DNA of 64,000 nucleotides, taken from Empedobacter stercoris (GTDB lineage: Bacteria; Bacteroidota; Bacteroidia; Flavobacteriales; Weeksellaceae). The notes below the pieces were generated by a model. That model had not been told where the DNA came from. It did not search any database and was given only the letters and a program-made list of their open reading frames with translations. Each line of letters opens with the position of its first letter. Positions within the stretch are counted from its first letter, which is position 1. Location: contig NZ_JACXZC010000002.1 in NCBI RefSeq assembly GCF_020281205.1, forward strand, positions 62,001 through 126,000. The letters are read 5' to 3'. Shown in pieces: positions 24,878 to 33,266 of the stretch. Position numbers and translations under genes: made by a program.

Positions 24878-25528
24878 ATGAAAGAATTAAATGGTATAAA
24901 ATATATCGAGCGTTTACCTGCTGTTAAGTCGGATGCAACACCTTTGTTTGTCCTGATTCATGGTTATGGGAGTAATGAAGAAGATTTGTTTTCGTTTGCG
25001 CAAGATTTACCACCGCATGCACATATTGTAAGCGTTCGCGCAAGATATGATCTTGTTTATGGAGGTTATGCGTGGTATGATATTAATTTTGTGAACAACG
25101 AAAAATGGATGGATGAAGAGCAGGCAATAGAATCTCGAAATAAATTAGTTGAATTTATAGATACAATTGTTCAACAAGAAAATCTAGATGAAAAGAATGT
25201 AACCTTAATGGGCTTTAGTCAAGGCGCTATTTTGAGTTATGCCATTTCGTTGAATCATCCAGAAAAGATCAAGAATGTCGCGATTTTAAGTGGTTATCCA
25301 GAACATAAAATAATAGGTGAAATAGATGCATCTAACGATTTTTCGAACTTAAATTTCTTTGTTTCTCACGGAACAGATGACGTGGTTTTACCTATCGATT
25401 TAGGAAGAATGGGAGATGGATTTTTAAATGATTTGAACATCAAACACGAATACCATGAATACAGAAGTGGACATGGGATTGTTCCTCAAAATTATTTTGA
25501 TTTGATGGATTGGATCAAAAGATTTTAA
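24878..25528 (+). CDS. Phospholipase/carboxylesterase family serine hydrolase
   Basis: I use the ATG at 24878 (216 residues): upstream codons run through the terminator hairpin at 24802-24835. The protein has the alpha/beta-hydrolase catalytic set: oxyanion strand LFVLIHGYGSNEEDL, nucleophile elbow GFSQGA (Ser), an acidic residue in HGTDDVVLP, and the base histidine in SGHGI. The family includes YtpA-like and acyl-protein thioesterase-like enzymes acting on short esters. No signal peptide. Its stop overlaps the stop of the convergent Smr gene. Confidence 0.85.
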   Translation: MKELNGIKYIERLPAVKSDATPLFVLIHGYGSNEEDLFSFAQDLPPHAHIVSVRARYDLVYGGYAWYDINFVNNEKWMDEEQAIESRNKLVEFIDTIVQQENLDEKNVTLMGFSQGAILSYAISLNHPEKIKNVAILSGYPEHKIIGEIDASNDFSNLNFFVSHGTDDVVLPIDLGRMGDGFLNDLNIKHEYHEYRSGHGIVPQNYFDLMDWIKRF

Positions 25529-26040
25529 ATAAATTTAACTTCTATGGCGTCGCCATGATATTCTTTAAATGAGGCGTCATAGAATTCGATATTGGTATAA
25601 CGATACAATAATTCGGTGATTTCTTTTTTTAGAATTCCTTTTCCGTATCCATGAATCAAAATCAACCGAACTTGACTTTCGAACATTGCACGTTCTACTT
25701 CATTTCGTGCCACATCCAATTGTGTTTGTATGATTTCTGCATTGTTCAAATCTCGCCAATTGTCTACCAAATTTTCGATATGTAAATCAACTTCTCGTGT
25801 TAAATAGGGATGACGGTGCGATTTGCGAAATGTTTTGAATTTGGGTTTCGAAAATTCTTTGATTTCCTCATCACGGTATTCATCATAATCAATTTCAATC
25901 GCTTTGATAATTTCTTCTTGATGATATTCATACTCAAAACCAAACGCATCATTAAAGTAGACAAAATCACCTTTTAACTTGGTAATTGTCCCTGAAATAT
26001 TATCATCTATCACTTTAACTTTCGTTCCAATCTTGAACAT
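25525..26040 (-). CDS. Smr-domain protein
   Basis: A 171-residue protein. The N-terminal 60 residues form a KOW-like beta barrel (FKIGTKVKVIDDNISGTITK, then VYFNDAFGFEY), the basic middle links to a C-terminal Smr domain (about 88-171). EVDLHIENLV (V-DLH), VRLILIHGYGKGILKKEI (the HGxGxG loop) and YDASFKEYHGDAIEVKF are the three Smr signatures. Smr domains nick or bind branched DNA, or act on RNA in ribosome rescue; which applies here is not known. It is divergent from the polysaccharide operon, with a TAATTTTG promoter at 26056-26063. Its stop overlaps the esterase stop. Confidence 0.85.
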   Translation of the reverse strand: MFKIGTKVKVIDDNISGTITKLKGDFVYFNDAFGFEYEYHQEEIIKAIEIDYDEYRDEEIKEFSKPKFKTFRKSHRHPYLTREVDLHIENLVDNWRDLNNAEIIQTQLDVARNEVERAMFESQVRLILIHGYGKGILKKEITELLYRYTNIEFYDASFKEYHGDAIEVKFI

Positions 26041-26055
26041 TTCCTACATTTTTAG

Positions 26056-26127
26056 CAAAATTAAGAATTATTTTATGAGTTTTTAGATTGTTGTATTATT
26101 CAATTCAAAATCAATGTTGTATTTTTG
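26056..26127. promoter_or_regulatory. Divergent promoters between the Smr gene and the second polysaccharide operon
   Basis: On the minus strand TAATTTTG (26056-26063) lies 16 bases before the Smr ATG. On the plus strand TATTTTTG (26120-26127) lies 17 bases before the ATG at 26145. Both match TAnnTTTG; -33 boxes are not clear. The plus-strand element would drive the whole operon from 26145 to 43822. Confidence 0.6.
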
Positions 26128-26144
26128 ACCATTAAACTAACCAA

Positions 26145-27329
26145 ATGTCAAATCAACCTAAGAAAATAAAAGTACTTTTTAGGCTTCGTTCGTTAGAAAT
26201 GGGTGGAGTTCCGAGAGTAGTTTTAGATTTATTGCGCAACTTGCCGAAAGATAAATTCGAATTCACATTGATGCTTAATTTATATCAAGGTGAATTGGTC
26301 AAAGAAATTCCAGCAGATTTAAAAGTAATTGTTGTAGAAAAAGGAAAAGAACAAATGAGTTCTAATTCTTTTGTTCAAAAAATGCAGCTGATTTGGCGCC
26401 GGTTGAAATTAGAAGTCTATGATCGATTTCCTTCAATATTATATGCCTTAAAAGTTCCTGAAAAATATGACATCGAGGTTTCTCCAGGTTATGCAGAATT
26501 TGATATGGTATTGAATTCTCCCAATAAAAACTCGCGTAAAATAGGATGGTTTCATACAGATGTTGGTTACGATAAAGACCAAAAACGTGTGTTGAGTAGA
26601 ATTGAAAAAATGAAACATTTTGATTTTATGATTTTTGGTTCAAAACAAACACGACAAGTGATTGATGATTTGTATCAAGTAAAGTATCCAAAATCTACCG
26701 TAATTTATAATGTGATAAAAATGGATGAGGTTCTTAAAAAAGCTGAACTATTCGAGCATTCTTATGAAACAACGTTACCTGTATTTTCTTCAATGGGGCG
26801 CTTGCATCACCGCAAAGGCTATCATACATTGATGAAAGTTCATAAACGATTATTAGAGGATGGGTTTCATCATAAAATTGCAGTTATTGGAGGTGGTAAT
26901 GAAATGGAAAATTTGAAGAATCAACAAAAGGAATTAGCTGTTGAAAACTCGTTTTTATTATTGGATTCTCAGACCAATCCATATCCCTATATCAAAGCAT
27001 CCGATTATTTTATATTACCTACACAATCAGAGTCTTATCCGTTGGTGATAGGAGAGGTGATGTGCATGCGTAAACCTATTATATCTACAAATGTTGGTGG
27101 AATAGTGGAGATGATTGAGGATGGAGTTGATGGAGTTTTGATTCAATATGATGAAGATGAAATGTATCAAGCAATGAAATCATTTTTGACTAACCCAGAG
27201 TTGGTGAATAAAATTATACAAGGCACATCTACAGCATCTACTAAATTTGATGAAAATGAAATTTATCGTCAAGTAACTGAGGTTTTTGAACAACAATATC
27301 AATTAAAATTAGCAAATGAACGAGGTTAA
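26145..27329 (+). CDS. Glycosyltransferase family 4 (GT-B)
   Basis: First gene of the second polysaccharide operon, 394 residues. The N-terminal Rossmann domain opens IKVLFRLRSLEMGGVPRVVL with the GG acceptor loop. The C-terminal domain has SSMGRLHHRKGYHTLM (donor phosphate site) and the EX7E motif ESYPLVIGE (nucleotide-sugar site). It is a clear paralogue of the enzyme at 33266 (shared LNLY-G, KxVP and KG segments), so both may use related substrates. It overlaps the next gene by 14 bases. Cytoplasmic, membrane-associated. Confidence 0.88.
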   Translation: MSNQPKKIKVLFRLRSLEMGGVPRVVLDLLRNLPKDKFEFTLMLNLYQGELVKEIPADLKVIVVEKGKEQMSSNSFVQKMQLIWRRLKLEVYDRFPSILYALKVPEKYDIEVSPGYAEFDMVLNSPNKNSRKIGWFHTDVGYDKDQKRVLSRIEKMKHFDFMIFGSKQTRQVIDDLYQVKYPKSTVIYNVIKMDEVLKKAELFEHSYETTLPVFSSMGRLHHRKGYHTLMKVHKRLLEDGFHHKIAVIGGGNEMENLKNQQKELAVENSFLLLDSQTNPYPYIKASDYFILPTQSESYPLVIGEVMCMRKPIISTNVGGIVEMIEDGVDGVLIQYDEDEMYQAMKSFLTNPELVNKIIQGTSTASTKFDENEIYRQVTEVFEQQYQLKLANERG

Positions 27330-28230
27330 AATAACGATTATTACACCTTCGTATAATCGTGCGCATACATTGCCTCGTGTGTATGATTCGTTGAAAAATC
27401 AAACGTTCAAAGATTTCAAATGGATCATTATGGATGATGGGTCTACGGATAACACCAAAGAAATTGTTGAGCACTTCAAAACTGAAGGTTTAATAGATAT
27501 AGAATATTTTTGGAACGAAAATCAGCATAAGTTTATTACGGTTTTTGAAGGAATCAAGAAAGTAACTTCACCTTATTTCATGATTGTTGATTCGGACGAC
27601 TCTTATCCCATAGATGCGTTACAACTATTATTTGATGAAGTTGAACAAATTCAGAATCAAGAGGAGTTTATATCCGTGATGGGATTATCTCAGTTCGAAG
27701 ACGGAAGAATAGTTGGTCACGAGTATCCAAATAATGGATTTGATGGATCTATTTTCGATATGCGTTATAAGTATAAAGTACGTGGCGATAAATTTGGAAT
27801 TTTTATCACAAAGACTTATCAACAATTGTTAATAAACTTCGATTATTCGATTTATCATGGGAAAGGTTACATTCCGCAAGCGGTATTCTTCAATACCTAT
27901 GATGCAAATGGAGTGAAAACAAGGTTTGTGAATAAAGTTGTTCGTAACTATCATTTAGACGAAACAGATGAACATTCTGTTTCCAATACACGTTGGACAG
28001 GTAAAAATACATTTGGATTGATGGAAGGTTATAAATCGTTTTTAAATTCTTATGGAACAAAACTATTTCATTATCCCAAAACTTTAATTCGTAATTTGGT
28101 TGGATACCAAATCTATGCGATGATTAATCATAGAAATCTTTCAGAAATAAACAAAGAATTGAAGCATTTCAACATGTTGTCTATCTTGATTTATCCGTTA
28201 AGTTTAATTTATTCAAAATGTATTTCCTAA
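27316..28230 (+). CDS. Glycosyltransferase family 2 (GT-A)
   Basis: A 304-residue GT2 with VKITIITPSYNRAHTL (4-19), MDDGSTDNT (39-47) and the DxD VDSDDS (91-96). The central ISVMGLSQFEDGRIVGHEYP and the C-terminal DETDEHSVSNTRWTG look like acceptor-side sequence typical of Bacteroidota enzymes in this subgroup. It sits immediately (one base) before the DPPR synthase gene, in the same tight operon. Substrate unknown. Confidence 0.87.
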   Translation: MNEVKITIITPSYNRAHTLPRVYDSLKNQTFKDFKWIIMDDGSTDNTKEIVEHFKTEGLIDIEYFWNENQHKFITVFEGIKKVTSPYFMIVDSDDSYPIDALQLLFDEVEQIQNQEEFISVMGLSQFEDGRIVGHEYPNNGFDGSIFDMRYKYKVRGDKFGIFITKTYQQLLINFDYSIYHGKGYIPQAVFFNTYDANGVKTRFVNKVVRNYHLDETDEHSVSNTRWTGKNTFGLMEGYKSFLNSYGTKLFHYPKTLIRNLVGYQIYAMINHRNLSEINKELKHFNMLSILIYPLSLIYSKCIS

Positions 28231-28231
28231 T

Positions 28232-29107
28232 ATGACACACTATCTAAAACTTATGCGAGTCAATCAATGGGTGAAAAATTTGTTTGTTTTTTTACCATTA
28301 TTTTTCTCGGGAAATCTATTCAATATTGATTTGTTGATCGAATCATTTTACGGATTTCTGATATTCTCTTTTGTGGCAAGTAGTATTTACATCATCAATG
28401 ATTATGTTGACATCGAAAAGGATAAAAAACACCCAGAGAAAAAAAACAGGCCATTGGCAAGTGGAAAAATCTCTAAACAAAATGCGTTTATCTTATTTTT
28501 GGTATTGCTTGTTTTAACGTGCTTTCTACTTTGGACTTTTGGTACGTTACAAGTTGCGATTCTTGTCGGGATTTATTTTTTAATGAATATTGCTTATTCG
28601 TTCAAACTTAAACAAGTTGCCATATTGGATGTGATGATTATTGCATTTGGCTTTTTGTTACGAGTTTTTGTTGGTGGTTATATGACGGGGATTTTAGTAA
28701 GTGACTGGACCATTTTGTTGGTGTTTGATCTTGCGTTGATTTTAGCTTTAGGAAAACGAAGAGGAGAATTGGTGAATGCCGAATTAGAAGGCGTTACTCG
28801 GAAATCATTGGACGGCTATAATCTCAATTTTCTTAATTCTGCATTAGCAATAACTTGTACCGTAGCAGTCATTTGTTACATGATGTTTATCCTTTCTCCT
28901 GAAACACAATCCAAATTTCATCATTATATAATTTATACCTTTGTCTTTGTTTTTGCGGCAGTTTTACGTTATTTGCAACAGACATTTGTGTATGCTAAAA
29001 CCGAATCCCCAACGAAATTAATTTTTAAAGATCATTTTATCCAATTGTTGATTGTGTTGTGGGGAATTAGTTATGTTTTATTGATTTATTTTAATAATGG
29101 AAAATAA
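28232..29107 (+). CDS. ubiA: Polyprenyl-phosphate phosphoribosyltransferase (DPPR synthase, UbiA family)
   Basis: This 291-residue membrane protein of the UbiA prenyltransferase superfamily matches the mycobacterial Rv3806c type rather than menaquinone or heme enzymes. The first aspartate motif is INDYVDIEKDKKHPEKKNRP (55-74), in which NDxxD plus the HPxKxxRP extension is the signature of phosphoribosyl transfer to decaprenyl phosphate. About seven to nine helices follow, with LALGKRRGEL as the second polar loop. The reaction would join 5-phosphoribose from PRPP to a polyprenyl phosphate, the entry step of D-arabinofuranose donor synthesis. It overlaps the DprE1 gene by 11 bases. Called ubiA in mycobacteria. 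Confidence 0.85.
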   Translation: MTHYLKLMRVNQWVKNLFVFLPLFFSGNLFNIDLLIESFYGFLIFSFVASSIYIINDYVDIEKDKKHPEKKNRPLASGKISKQNAFILFLVLLVLTCFLLWTFGTLQVAILVGIYFLMNIAYSFKLKQVAILDVMIIAFGFLLRVFVGGYMTGILVSDWTILLVFDLALILALGKRRGELVNAELEGVTRKSLDGYNLNFLNSALAITCTVAVICYMMFILSPETQSKFHHYIIYTFVFVFAAVLRYLQQTFVYAKTESPTKLIFKDHFIQLLIVLWGISYVLLIYFNNGK

Positions 29108-30419
29108 AAAATTAACTCCAGTAGCTAACTGGGGACTTTATCCATCTATAAAAGCACATGTTATCACTCCAACAACAATTTTAGAATTTCAGGAAGCAAT
29201 TCTTTCGAATGAAGAATTAATTGCTCGTGGAAATGGACGTTGTTATGGGGATGCTTCATTGCAAAATACCATTATCTCAACTTCGAAATGGAACAAGTTT
29301 ATTGCTTTTGATCGTGAACATGGAATTATAGAAGTTGAATCGGGTGTTTTATTATCCGATATTTTAGAAGTTTCTGTTCCATCAGGTTATTTTATTTCAG
29401 TGACACCAGGAACCAAGTTTATCACCGTAGGTGGAGCTATTGCATCAGATGTTCACGGGAAAAATCATCACATCGACGGATGTTTCTCTGATCATTTAAT
29501 TCAGTTCGATTTGATGATAGAAAATGGTGATGTTTTACGTTGTTCGAGAAATGAAAATCAATCCTTATTTTGGGCAACTGTAGGAGGAATGGGATTAACA
29601 GGTGTTATTCTTTCTGCCAAATTTATGATGAAGAAAATCGAAACCGCTTATATCCGAAATGAAGCTATTCAGGCTAAAAATTTAGATGAAATTTTTGAGT
29701 TATTCGAGTCTTCCGAATCTTGGACATATAATGTCGCGTGGTTAGATTGTTTACAGAAAGGAGAGGCTTTGGGAAAATCGATTATGTTGCGTGGAGAACA
29801 TGCTACCTTAGATGAATTACCAAATAAATTCACGAAGAATCCTCTTCAAATCAAAAAGAAATTTAATTTAACTATCCCTTTCTTTTTTCCAAGATTTGCA
29901 TTAAATCCATTGTCAATTAAGATTTTCAATTGGTTGTATTTTAATAAGCAAGGTAAAAAACACCTGAAGAATTATGTAGATTACGAAACTTTTTTTTACC
30001 CATTGGATGCTGTTCATAATTGGAACCGTATTTATGGTAAAAATGGATTCATTCAATACCAATTTGTTATTCCAAAAGAAAGAGGGAAAGAAGGAATGCG
30101 AAAAATATTAGAAACCATTGCAGCAAGTGGAAATGGTTCTTTTTTGGTTGTATTGAAATTATTTGGAGAAAATAATCCACAAGCTTATAATTCTTTTCCA
30201 ATGAAAGGTTATACGTTGGCTTTAGACTTTAAAGTGAATGATAAATTAGAAAAACTAATTGGAAGTTTAGATAAAATTATAATGGATTATGGAGGACATA
30301 TTTACCGAACGAAGGACGCAATGTCAAATCCTGCATTAACAGATTATTTAAACAACATCGATTCTCCAAAATTTGAGTCGATGCAAAATGAACGTATCAA
30401 TAGATTTAAGCAAAAATGA
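29097..30419 (+). CDS. dprE1: Decaprenylphosphoryl-ribose 2-oxidase (DprE1-like FAD enzyme)
   Basis: The 440 residues align by eye along their length with mycobacterial DprE1. The FAD-binding loop is ARGNGRCYGD (43-52), DVHGKNHH (119-126) holds the flavin-contacting histidine H120, WATVGGMGLTGV follows, and YQFVIP with the C-terminal GGHIYRTKDA (399-408) gives the catalytic lysine K406. It oxidises the ribose 2-hydroxyl of polyprenyl-phosphoribose to the keto intermediate. The cysteine attacked by benzothiazinones in Mycobacterium tuberculosis (C387) corresponds to Ala375 in YTLALDF; the 31-residue spacing to the lysine is identical. The next gene (dprE2) overlaps by four bases. Confidence 0.9.
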   Translation: MENKKLTPVANWGLYPSIKAHVITPTTILEFQEAILSNEELIARGNGRCYGDASLQNTIISTSKWNKFIAFDREHGIIEVESGVLLSDILEVSVPSGYFISVTPGTKFITVGGAIASDVHGKNHHIDGCFSDHLIQFDLMIENGDVLRCSRNENQSLFWATVGGMGLTGVILSAKFMMKKIETAYIRNEAIQAKNLDEIFELFESSESWTYNVAWLDCLQKGEALGKSIMLRGEHATLDELPNKFTKNPLQIKKKFNLTIPFFFPRFALNPLSIKIFNWLYFNKQGKKHLKNYVDYETFFYPLDAVHNWNRIYGKNGFIQYQFVIPKERGKEGMRKILETIAASGNGSFLVVLKLFGENNPQAYNSFPMKGYTLALDFKVNDKLEKLIGSLDKIIMDYGGHIYRTKDAMSNPALTDYLNNIDSPKFESMQNERINRFKQK

Positions 30420-31141
30420 TAGTATTAGGATCAAATTCAGACGTTGCAGTAGCTTTTGTAGAAAAGGTTTTAAAAGAAGGAAAACGTTTTCCAATGGTTT
30501 ATTTATTTACTTCCAATGTTGATAAAACGGTTAAGTTAGCCAACCATTTTTTTGCGAAATATGAGCAAACATGTGAAGTAGTACATTTTGATTTAACCAA
30601 AGAAAATGATTTATCTCAACTCCATCACATTGAGTCTGAATTGTTATTTTGTGCGGCAGGATATTTAGGGAAAAATTCGGAAGAAGGTTTGTATGACGAT
30701 TGGAATACCAAACAAATTGTCGAAATCAATTATTCGAAGCTAATTGTTTTAATGAATCATTTTGCAAAGAAATTTGAAGAGAAAGGTGCTGGAACAATTA
30801 TAGGTCTATCATCTGTTGCAGGAGAGCGAGGGCGACAAAGTAATTTTATATATGGTTCGGCCAAAGCAGGATTTACAGCTTATTTAGCAGGTTTGAGAAA
30901 CTATTTATTTCACAAAAAAGTCCACGTTATGACAGTGATTCCTGGATTTATGGACACGCAAATGACGGCTGATATCGAAACACCAAAACCATTAACCGCA
31001 CAACCAGAACAAGCTGCAACGATCATTTACAACGCTTATAAAAAGAAAAAGAATGTGGTGTATGTGACATTTGTATGGTGGGGAATTATGATGATTATTC
31101 GAAATATACCCGAGTTTATTTTCAAAAAACTTAAAATGTAA
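30416..31141 (+). CDS. dprE2: Decaprenylphosphoryl-2-keto-ribose reductase (DprE2-like SDR)
   Basis: A 241-residue short-chain dehydrogenase. The dinucleotide loop is at the very N-terminus (MIVLGSNSDVAVAF), the active site is SSVAGERGRQSNFIYGSAKAG (S132/S133, Y146, K150), and VIPGFMDTQM follows. The AGERxRxxNFxYGS sequence and the C-terminal IRNIPEFIFKKL are characteristic of DprE2. It would reduce the 2-keto intermediate to polyprenyl-phospho-D-arabinofuranose. Overlap with dprE1 by four bases and with the HAD gene by one points to a single functional unit. Confidence 0.9.
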   Translation: MIVLGSNSDVAVAFVEKVLKEGKRFPMVYLFTSNVDKTVKLANHFFAKYEQTCEVVHFDLTKENDLSQLHHIESELLFCAAGYLGKNSEEGLYDDWNTKQIVEINYSKLIVLMNHFAKKFEEKGAGTIIGLSSVAGERGRQSNFIYGSAKAGFTAYLAGLRNYLFHKKVHVMTVIPGFMDTQMTADIETPKPLTAQPEQAATIIYNAYKKKKNVVYVTFVWWGIMMIIRNIPEFIFKKLKM

Positions 31142-31731
31142 TGAATCGCAAATTATATCTTTTTGATTTTGATGGAACTTTAACAAAGAAAGATACCTTA
31201 TTCGATTTTTTAAAATTCTCTTTTCCTAAAGTCTATTTTGTTAATTATCTGTTGTTTATGCCATTATTTGTCGGTTCTAAATTAAAGCTTTTAGAAGCTG
31301 GATTTGTAAAAGAAAAATTTATTTCAACATTCTTAAAAGGAAAACCTTATGTTGAAATCAATCAGTTAGCACAGAGCTATTTTGAACAGAATCATAACGA
31401 ATTAATCCATCCAAAAGCAGATGAATACATCAAGTCATTAAGTAATTATCACGATAAATTTATAGTATCGGCATCGGTTGATTTTTGGGTTCAACCTTTT
31501 GCTGATTATTATGGAATGGGGTTAATTTGTACCAAAGCAAAGTTCGACGAACAAGGTTTTTATTCAGGTTATTTTGCTTCACCAAATTGTAATTATCAAG
31601 AGAAAAGAATTCGAATCGAAAAAGAAATCGACTTGTCTTTATATGATGAAATCATCGCTTTTGGTGATACAAAGGGAGATACTGCTATGTTTGAAATTGC
31701 TTCTGAGCGTTATTATCAATTTTTTAATTAA
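31141..31731 (+). CDS. HAD-IB family phosphatase, candidate DPPR phosphatase
   Basis: This 196-residue protein has all four HAD motifs: nucleophile DFDGT (9-13, D9 and acid/base D11), SASVD (110-114), the lysine near K155 in QEKRIRIEKE, and GDTKGD (175-180). A hydrophobic cap segment (about 30-50, VYFVNYLLFMPLFVG) looks membrane-associated. In the mycobacterial pathway the 5-phosphate of polyprenyl-phosphoribose must be removed before DprE1 acts, by Rv3807c (PAP2-type). No such gene is here; the HAD gene overlaps dprE2 by one base and probably fills that role. That function is inference from context. Confidence 0.75.
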   Translation: MNRKLYLFDFDGTLTKKDTLFDFLKFSFPKVYFVNYLLFMPLFVGSKLKLLEAGFVKEKFISTFLKGKPYVEINQLAQSYFEQNHNELIHPKADEYIKSLSNYHDKFIVSASVDFWVQPFADYYGMGLICTKAKFDEQGFYSGYFASPNCNYQEKRIRIEKEIDLSLYDEIIAFGDTKGDTAMFEIASERYYQFFN

Positions 31732-31739
31732 TATATTTG
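31732..31739 (+). promoter_or_regulatory. Internal promoter TATATTTG before the GT-C gene
   Basis: TATATTTG matches the -7 consensus and lies 18 bases before the ATG at 31758, in the only notable gap (26 bases) of the arabinose segment. It would allow the GT-C gene and all downstream export genes to be transcribed apart from the DPA genes. Confidence 0.5.
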
Positions 31740-31757
31740 TTGCACTAAACTAAACTT

Positions 31758-33266
31758 ATGGAAAACTTTATAGATAAGAAGAAAGTATTCTTTGCTTCTA
31801 TTCTCATAATTGCATTAAAATCAATTTTCTTTTTTACACGTCATATTCAAGAAGATGCTTTAATCTCTTGGCGTGTTGCCCGTAACATTATAGAATATGG
31901 TGTGTATGGCTATAATGGAGTTGAAAAAATTTCTGCTTCTACCACTCATCTTTATGTTTTTATAGGCGTTATTTTTCAATCGGTTTTCGGAGAAGGAAAC
32001 TTTATTTATCCTTTACTTATTTTTAATACCATTTTATTTACGATTGGGATTTATTGGTTAGGAAAACTACTTTTTAACACCACAACAAAACTTATCTTAT
32101 TTATCCTTTTTGTCAGTTTTTTACCACCGGCTATAAAAATGTCTATTTTAGGAATGGAGTTCGGAATGCTGTTCTTTTTCTATATGGCACTTATAAAGTA
32201 TGGGTTTGTTGAAAGAAAAAATTGGGCTTTTATTGTAATGCCTATACTTATTCTTTGGACACGAATAGATACGTGTATTTTCTTAGGGTTATTGTTCATA
32301 TATGATGTGATACAGCAGCGAAAATGGAATACAGCTCTAATGATTGGAGGTATTTTAGCGGTTGTAACTACAGTTGCATTCAACTGGTTTTATTTTGGGG
32401 AGATTGTCAATAATACGATCACTTCTAAGAAAAATAATTATTCTAACCCAACTTTATTAGAACGTTGGGCAGAATTTAAATATTTTGGACCAAATTTTTT
32501 TGGAATCATAAAATTTCCAACCTCAATATATAATTTTTCGACATTATTATTTTTTATTATCTCATTAATCAGTCTATTCTTTCTTTCGGGAAAATTAGAA
32601 ACTAATCGTAAAAAAGTAGTTGGATTTTTATTCCTTTTTGGTTTGGTCAAAACGATTATATTCGGAGCAACAAATTCATGGTTTGACTGGTATTATTGGA
32701 TACCTCAAATTTGTTTGTTCTTGCCAATTATAATAGTTGTATTAGACTCGGATAAATATAAATCCTTGTCAATTGCTTATTTTGTTGTTATTTTTATTCC
32801 TTTTACCGTTTACCAAGCTGTACATTCTATAGCAACTGGACATGGAGAATGGAATCATGCACGCAAGATTGGGTTGTATTTGGATTCGATTGAGCCAAAT
32901 AAAAACAAATATATCTTCTTAGAACCTGCTGGTTATATTCCCTATTTTTCTAAATTGAAAGTTATTGATTATGTAGGATTAGTAGACAAGCGCTTGACAG
33001 ACGAAAACATTGTTGAAAATGGGAAAGAAGTTGGTTTTTCCAACTTGATTAATAAAGCAAAACCCGATTATATTTTAGAAGATTTTAAACCCATGTTCAA
33101 AGGAACTTTAGCAGATCAATCTATTTATGAGGATTACGAACTTATAAAAGAATTTAAAATAGAGGATGTTGCTAAATCGGATCATCCAATATTAGATAAG
33201 ATTTATAAATTCAAACCATCAGGTAGAGATTTTTATTTATATAAACGTAAATCGACAGCTAAATAA
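31758..33266 (+). CDS. GT-C-fold glycosyltransferase, AftB-like (putative arabinofuranosyltransferase)
   Basis: A 502-residue membrane protein with about ten hydrophobic helices. The first extracytoplasmic loop is HIQEDALISWRVARNIIEYG (29-48); E32/D33 form the acidic pair of GT-C enzymes, and the [Q/D]xDAxISxRxARN pattern followed by GYNGVEKISASTTHLYV resembles the AftB/TfpW type of polyprenyl-phosphate-arabinose transferase. The soluble C-terminus (about 355-500) contains AGYIPYFSKLKVIDYVGL, which recurs in that group. It follows the DPA genes by 26 bases, so its donor is probably polyprenyl-phospho-arabinose. Acceptor unknown. Alternative: another GT-C using a different lipid sugar. Confidence 0.75.
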   Translation: MENFIDKKKVFFASILIIALKSIFFFTRHIQEDALISWRVARNIIEYGVYGYNGVEKISASTTHLYVFIGVIFQSVFGEGNFIYPLLIFNTILFTIGIYWLGKLLFNTTTKLILFILFVSFLPPAIKMSILGMEFGMLFFFYMALIKYGFVERKNWAFIVMPILILWTRIDTCIFLGLLFIYDVIQQRKWNTALMIGGILAVVTTVAFNWFYFGEIVNNTITSKKNNYSNPTLLERWAEFKYFGPNFFGIIKFPTSIYNFSTLLFFIISLISLFFLSGKLETNRKKVVGFLFLFGLVKTIIFGATNSWFDWYYWIPQICLFLPIIIVVLDSDKYKSLSIAYFVVIFIPFTVYQAVHSIATGHGEWNHARKIGLYLDSIEPNKNKYIFLEPAGYIPYFSKLKVIDYVGLVDKRLTDENIVENGKEVGFSNLINKAKPDYILEDFKPMFKGTLADQSIYEDYELIKEFKIEDVAKSDHPILDKIYKFKPSGRDFYLYKRKSTAK

